The notes below the pieces were generated by a model, which saw only the letters and a list, made by a program, of their open reading frames with translations, was not told where the DNA came from and made no database searches. Source: BOG-1112 sp964635325 (lineage in GTDB: Bacteria > Bdellovibrionota_B > Oligoflexia > Oligoflexales > Bog-1112). From it: DNA of 8,217 bases. Positions 6,201-8,217 of this stretch are shown here, piece after piece. Within the stretch, counting starts at the first letter, position 1. Every line of letters starts with the position of its first letter. Position numbers and translations under genes: made by a program. The stretch lies in NCBI GenBank assembly GCA_964635325.1, contig CAZWOL010000087.1, positions 1 through 8,217 of the forward strand, written 5' to 3'.

Positions 6201-8217
6201 CGTAAGTGCAACGTCACCTGGAACTGTCAAAACGCATATGTTGACGGAAACGGCTTTTGGCTCGATCAGTTCGGCTGAAAGACTAGAATTTTTCGATGCA
6301 GCAGGAAGTCTAGTTACGGAAGCGAAACAGAATTCCTCGGGGTGGACTTTTAGTGATCTTAGATCACACCATATAGATCGTGGGATTTCTTCACGCTTTC
6401 GTTTAGCAGATGAAGTAGCCAATCCTCAGAATTGGTCATTTGATGATCTGAGCTCTGAGGCTAAACTTGTTGCTGAGAGACACAATTCAGAGTTGTATGG
6501 ACTTACACTTGAAAAAACCAAAATTACTGAAAATATGCTCCGATCCCTATCTTTTGTTCCAACTTTGAACGAAGAACTCCAGACGGAGCGTTTGGAAAAC
6601 GATGAATTTTCGCAAGTGATGCGCAAAGATGCTCTCGGTAATGCTCAATCATTTACCGATGAAGAAGGTCATAAACATAGTTATCAGTATGATCTCTTGG
6701 GAAGATTGCGTCAGATCCAAACTCCAAATGGTGGAACTCACCATATTACTTTGAATGATTATGGTGACGTAATCAAAATTGAACGTTCAGAGCTGGGTTC
6801 GGTTACTTTTAGCTACGATCCAGTGACACGCCTTTTGCTGACCAAGAGTTACTATGACCGGGTTGGTATCCTAGATCGCAGTGAAGCTTTTAGCTATGAC
6901 TCAAAAACTGGTAGGCTTGTAAGCAGGGAACTGACGAAAAAGGGACAAAAAGAAATTTTTCGTTACCTCTACGATGGTTTTGTTCCTGGAGCGAAGAAAG
7001 CTATACCAGGGCAGACAGGCTTTCTGAGTGCTGTAGAAGGCAAATCTTTCACAAAAATGTTTAGCTATAGAACTGACGGGAAGCTGCTACAAGAAAAGTT
7101 AGAACTTGTAGACTGGGGTGCAATCACCCACACATTTAATTATGCGCTTCACGGAGAGATTAAATCAGTAGGAGTGAAAGTTGAACGAGTAGGTTTAGGA
7201 CAAAAAACCTATGAGCGTAAGTTGACGTACAACGAGTTTGGGCAGCTTTCTCAAGTAGACCTTGGTTCTAAAGTTTTAGACATCAGCTATAATGCAGCAG
7301 CACAGATCGATAATATTATTGTGCAAGGTATCAAAGAAGATGTCTGCACAAATATGATTGCTACCCACAATCCTCTAGTTGCTGCATATAGCTGCGCCAT
7401 CACACCTCACATACAAAAAGACCAGCAAGAGGGCTATAGATTTGCTTACGATCCTTTGACGCGGCGTCTACTTACTTACAGTTTTCAGAATTTGAAACAA
7501 AGCTGGGATTATGTTTGGCAGTTTGACAAGCGTGGTTTCGTTGCTCAGGAGGCGTTCAGAAAAGAGGGGCAAGAACTTGCAAAATCTTTTGCATACAATC
7601 CTCGTGGAATGCTTGCGCAAGTTGCGGGAACTATTAGCGAAGAGCACCTCTATGATGACGTAGGGTTTCATACCCACAAGGCTGACGCGAGTGGAAGCTT
7701 AGATTTTACGAACTTGTATGCTGAAGGTAAGTTGTTAGTTACAGGTCAAGCGCTAGAACTCGATTCCAGCAATCGTCTCGTCCGCAATGCAAAAGGAACG
7801 TTTTTGTATGGTCCTTCTGGTCAAATCGAGAAGGCTCGAGTTAAGGATGGAGAAGTTAACTACATCTACGACGAAGAAGGACAGCAGCTCGTTAAGGCCA
7901 AGAACGGTGTTGTGGAGATGGTTCGTTTTGGAGATGTCGTTATCATTGGAAATGACATTATCGAGCCTTTGACTATTGGTGATGTAACTCTCGGTGTTAT
8001 AAAGAATGGTGAGTTTGTAGCTTTACCCTTTGATGCGAGGGGTTCCGCCTTAGAAGCTAACTCGGCTCAACAGTCGAGTGCATTTGGATACCGTAAAGAG
8101 CATGGTGAATTCAGTGCTGTGGAATTTGCGCTGCAGGGTTACGACGCAGATACTGGCATGATCCGCATGGGAGCTCGAGACTACGATCCTGTCTTGGGCC
8201 GTTTTGTCACTCCGGAT
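3214..8217 (+). CDS. Exported SpvB/TcB-Rhs cocoon protein, 3' end outside window
   Basis: The frame is open for 1,668 codons with no stop before the window edge. In order: a Sec signal peptide (1-23); an SpvB/TcB-like N-terminal region (about 30-340) with GALSIDFPYSL near 60-70, a GRLTEWGMGW stretch at 90-99 and YSWFLYRAEDKLGKVTSYRY at 179-198; four DxNxDGxxD loops between 347 and 589; a TcB-middle-like region with LLTKIDNGKG at 660-669 and a D-x-R-x(4)-LGF element at 717-726; YD repeats from about 919 to 1560; and the Rhs core at 1643-1668. In TcB/TcC and related Rhs proteins, the SpvB and YD-repeat parts build a hollow shell around a C-terminal toxin that is cleaved off just after the core. 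The toxin here lies beyond the window. This protein differs from classical Tc proteins in joining the TcB-like and TcC-like parts in one chain and in having a signal peptide. The assignment as an SpvB/Rhs protein is firm; its target and secretion route are unknown. Confidence 0.93.
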   Translation, partial: MRMWLYFILFISIGSFSSVGLSAGLFKSDLLQPTVLQAPKAGNIAGAYSGFGITAEDLRRGALSIDFPYSLSQLRGNLHVNPLPTYSHRGRLTEWGMGWQNNLEITRYNAEHDIDYKTDTLMSPWGELLLGTDGFWYPRGFSAPVRVRVVGSDITAYLPDGVTLFYGKSDVFVSSRGIYSWFLYRAEDKLGKVTSYRYTRTNDHRPLLQEVQYFKHSKSQYKIEFIYSDLGSKSLVSYASSAKDSISQKVAEVVFYLNHPKTEYDSGKWSWKLVLEHERVNAGPVFFLTQIQKIYASGEVEPPVKFTYDTINDFLPYAERQHTEKLRKATADANAEGFYAGTIEFYDANEDGLIDIERGRDLKTYIQSGDEFIEGDDHYRADFDKVCQRGGHELRYRANDNKRRNLTRIHGRLAPYQDVLFSLPFGASYRLGEGETTLHVCSVDGKEVEKVNLKYNFGARSEAPNGFIKFVDLNNDGLPDVLKIRVRDFAYVRNESTADKLQFSDPVFVPYNAEFLTRGVSFVFDMNGDGLTDIVIRGSQGVYVFFGKGNFIWGPERVWIPIRFKDGMAVDVEKYEMTPVDINRDGLTDLLFNRGQTVYAFINKGDSFEGITVPGLKNRHPNAGYPRLLDITGTGNAQVTMLNGERGVDTLQLNRPSTGLLTKIDNGKGVSISWTYKMTDPALGVRNRYIVVGEQIKTIAGQGSEKTSFTYHKPIVDHRINQLLGFSKIEKTSSLIAEEHEFLLSSDHRPLPLKTVVIDRQTMGPKKIHESAWVNQTFEGISYPQLASTLTAWQTDVKQSPGVRTVYDTYSRFCPSSYRRQTAEGELQVDLKYFSHPSFADHLICWKTQERANGRHIKNSAMDFTHGISLDRNDRGQVEQLLLFGSNAEENTSVIQQAFYNDRSELASLVVPGRGATTYQYDDKTGLLSSIMDPTGKVELVKYSQDDLVTEIDFDRSGSVYKQEFDYDGQNRLYKAWDNLTQTSMEKPLTEFYYRDVSATSPGTVKTHMLTETAFGSISSAERLEFFDAAGSLVTEAKQNSSGWTFSDLRSHHIDRGISSRFRLADEVANPQNWSFDDLSSEAKLVAERHNSELYGLTLEKTKITENMLRSLSFVPTLNEELQTERLENDEFSQVMRKDALGNAQSFTDEEGHKHSYQYDLLGRLRQIQTPNGGTHHITLNDYGDVIKIERSELGSVTFSYDPVTRLLLTKSYYDRVGILDRSEAFSYDSKTGRLVSRELTKKGQKEIFRYLYDGFVPGAKKAIPGQTGFLSAVEGKSFTKMFSYRTDGKLLQEKLELVDWGAITHTFNYALHGEIKSVGVKVERVGLGQKTYERKLTYNEFGQLSQVDLGSKVLDISYNAAAQIDNIIVQGIKEDVCTNMIATHNPLVAAYSCAITPHIQKDQQEGYRFAYDPLTRRLLTYSFQNLKQSWDYVWQFDKRGFVAQEAFRKEGQELAKSFAYNPRGMLAQVAGTISEEHLYDDVGFHTHKADASGSLDFTNLYAEGKLLVTGQALELDSSNRLVRNAKGTFLYGPSGQIEKARVKDGEVNYIYDEEGQQLVKAKNGVVEMVRFGDVVIIGNDIIEPLTIGDVTLGVIKNGEFVALPFDARGSALEANSAQQSSAFGYRKEHGEFSAVEFALQGYDADTGMIRMGARDYDPVLGRFVTPD
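4252..4980 (+). repeat. Four FG-GAP/VCBS-type calcium-binding loops
   Basis: Within the Rhs/TcB-like protein, the motif D-x-[N]-x-D-G-x-x-D occurs four times: residues 347-355 (bases 4252-4278), 472-480 (4627-4653), 525-533 (4786-4812) and 581-589 (4954-4980). Each is framed by hydrophobic strands such as FVD..DVL and FVFD..DIV. Such loops bind calcium in integrin-like beta-propeller blades. In TcB the equivalent propeller is the gate that docks onto TcA. The first loop is separated from the second by about 117 residues, so blades without the motif probably lie between them. Confidence 0.85.
5968..7881 (+). repeat. YD-repeat (Rhs) region
   Basis: Degenerate repeats of the form [YF]-x-Y-[DN]-x(2-3)-G-x-[LI] occur with Tyr at residues 921, 967, 1159, 1201, 1228, 1253, 1339, 1412, 1461, 1480 and 1552 of the Rhs/TcB-like protein. 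These repeats form the beta-strand spiral of the Rhs cocoon. The array is interrupted by a charged, helix-like segment around residues 1077-1128 without the motif. Spacing is irregular and there is no DNA-level identity between units. Confidence 0.88.
8140..8217 (+). other. Rhs repeat-associated core motif at the window edge
   Basis: Residues 1643-1668 contain YDADTGMIRMGARDYDP followed by GRFVTPD, the classical end of the Rhs core domain. In known Rhs and TcC proteins the next bases encode a DP-containing self-cleavage region and then the variable toxin domain. The sequence is cut at the D of the expected DP, so neither can be seen. Confidence 0.93.

Overview
The window carries one plus-strand transcription unit, slightly AT-rich by eye, with no minus-strand gene, RNA gene, mobile element or CRISPR array that I can support. 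It ends inside its last gene, and its first gene has an uncertain beginning at the left edge. The last gene has a Sec signal peptide and a TcB/SpvB-Rhs architecture, which suggests a Gram-negative, probably proteobacteria-like host. The species cannot be read from the sequence.

Left part (about 33-3211): two adjacent open frames, 147-1850 and 1778-3211, overlap by 73 bases in different frames. I think they are one gene of roughly 1,020-1,060 codons broken by a single-base shift at a run of six T at 1774-1779. The second frame has no ribosome binding site and only a TTG as nominal start. The reading joins smoothly if one base is read twice at the T run. The last 23 codons of the first frame (a hydrophobic tail) are then an out-of-frame artefact. 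The rebuilt protein is mostly helical, with two long coiled-coil candidates separated by a Ser/Gly linker and a beta-rich domain, and a cysteine-rich C-terminal part. I do not recognise its family. Its first frame also stays open back to position 33 without an ordinary start codon, so its N-terminus is unresolved.

Right part (3214-8217, open at the window end): a very large exported protein, at least 1,668 residues. In order it has a signal peptide, an SpvB/TcB-like N-terminal beta region, four DxNxDGxxD calcium-binding loops of an FG-GAP/VCBS-type propeller, a TcB-middle-like region, an array of YD repeats, and the Rhs core motif ending exactly at the window edge. In Tc toxin TcB/TcC and other Rhs proteins this shell encloses a variable C-terminal toxin that follows the core. 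The effector here should therefore lie just downstream, out of view.

Working model (inference): the upstream helical protein and the downstream Rhs cocoon are translated from one message, the second from a good ribosome binding site inside the end of the first. They may form a divergent two-part toxin delivery system, the cocoon carrying the effector and the helical protein acting as partner, carrier or receptor-binding component in place of a classical TcA.
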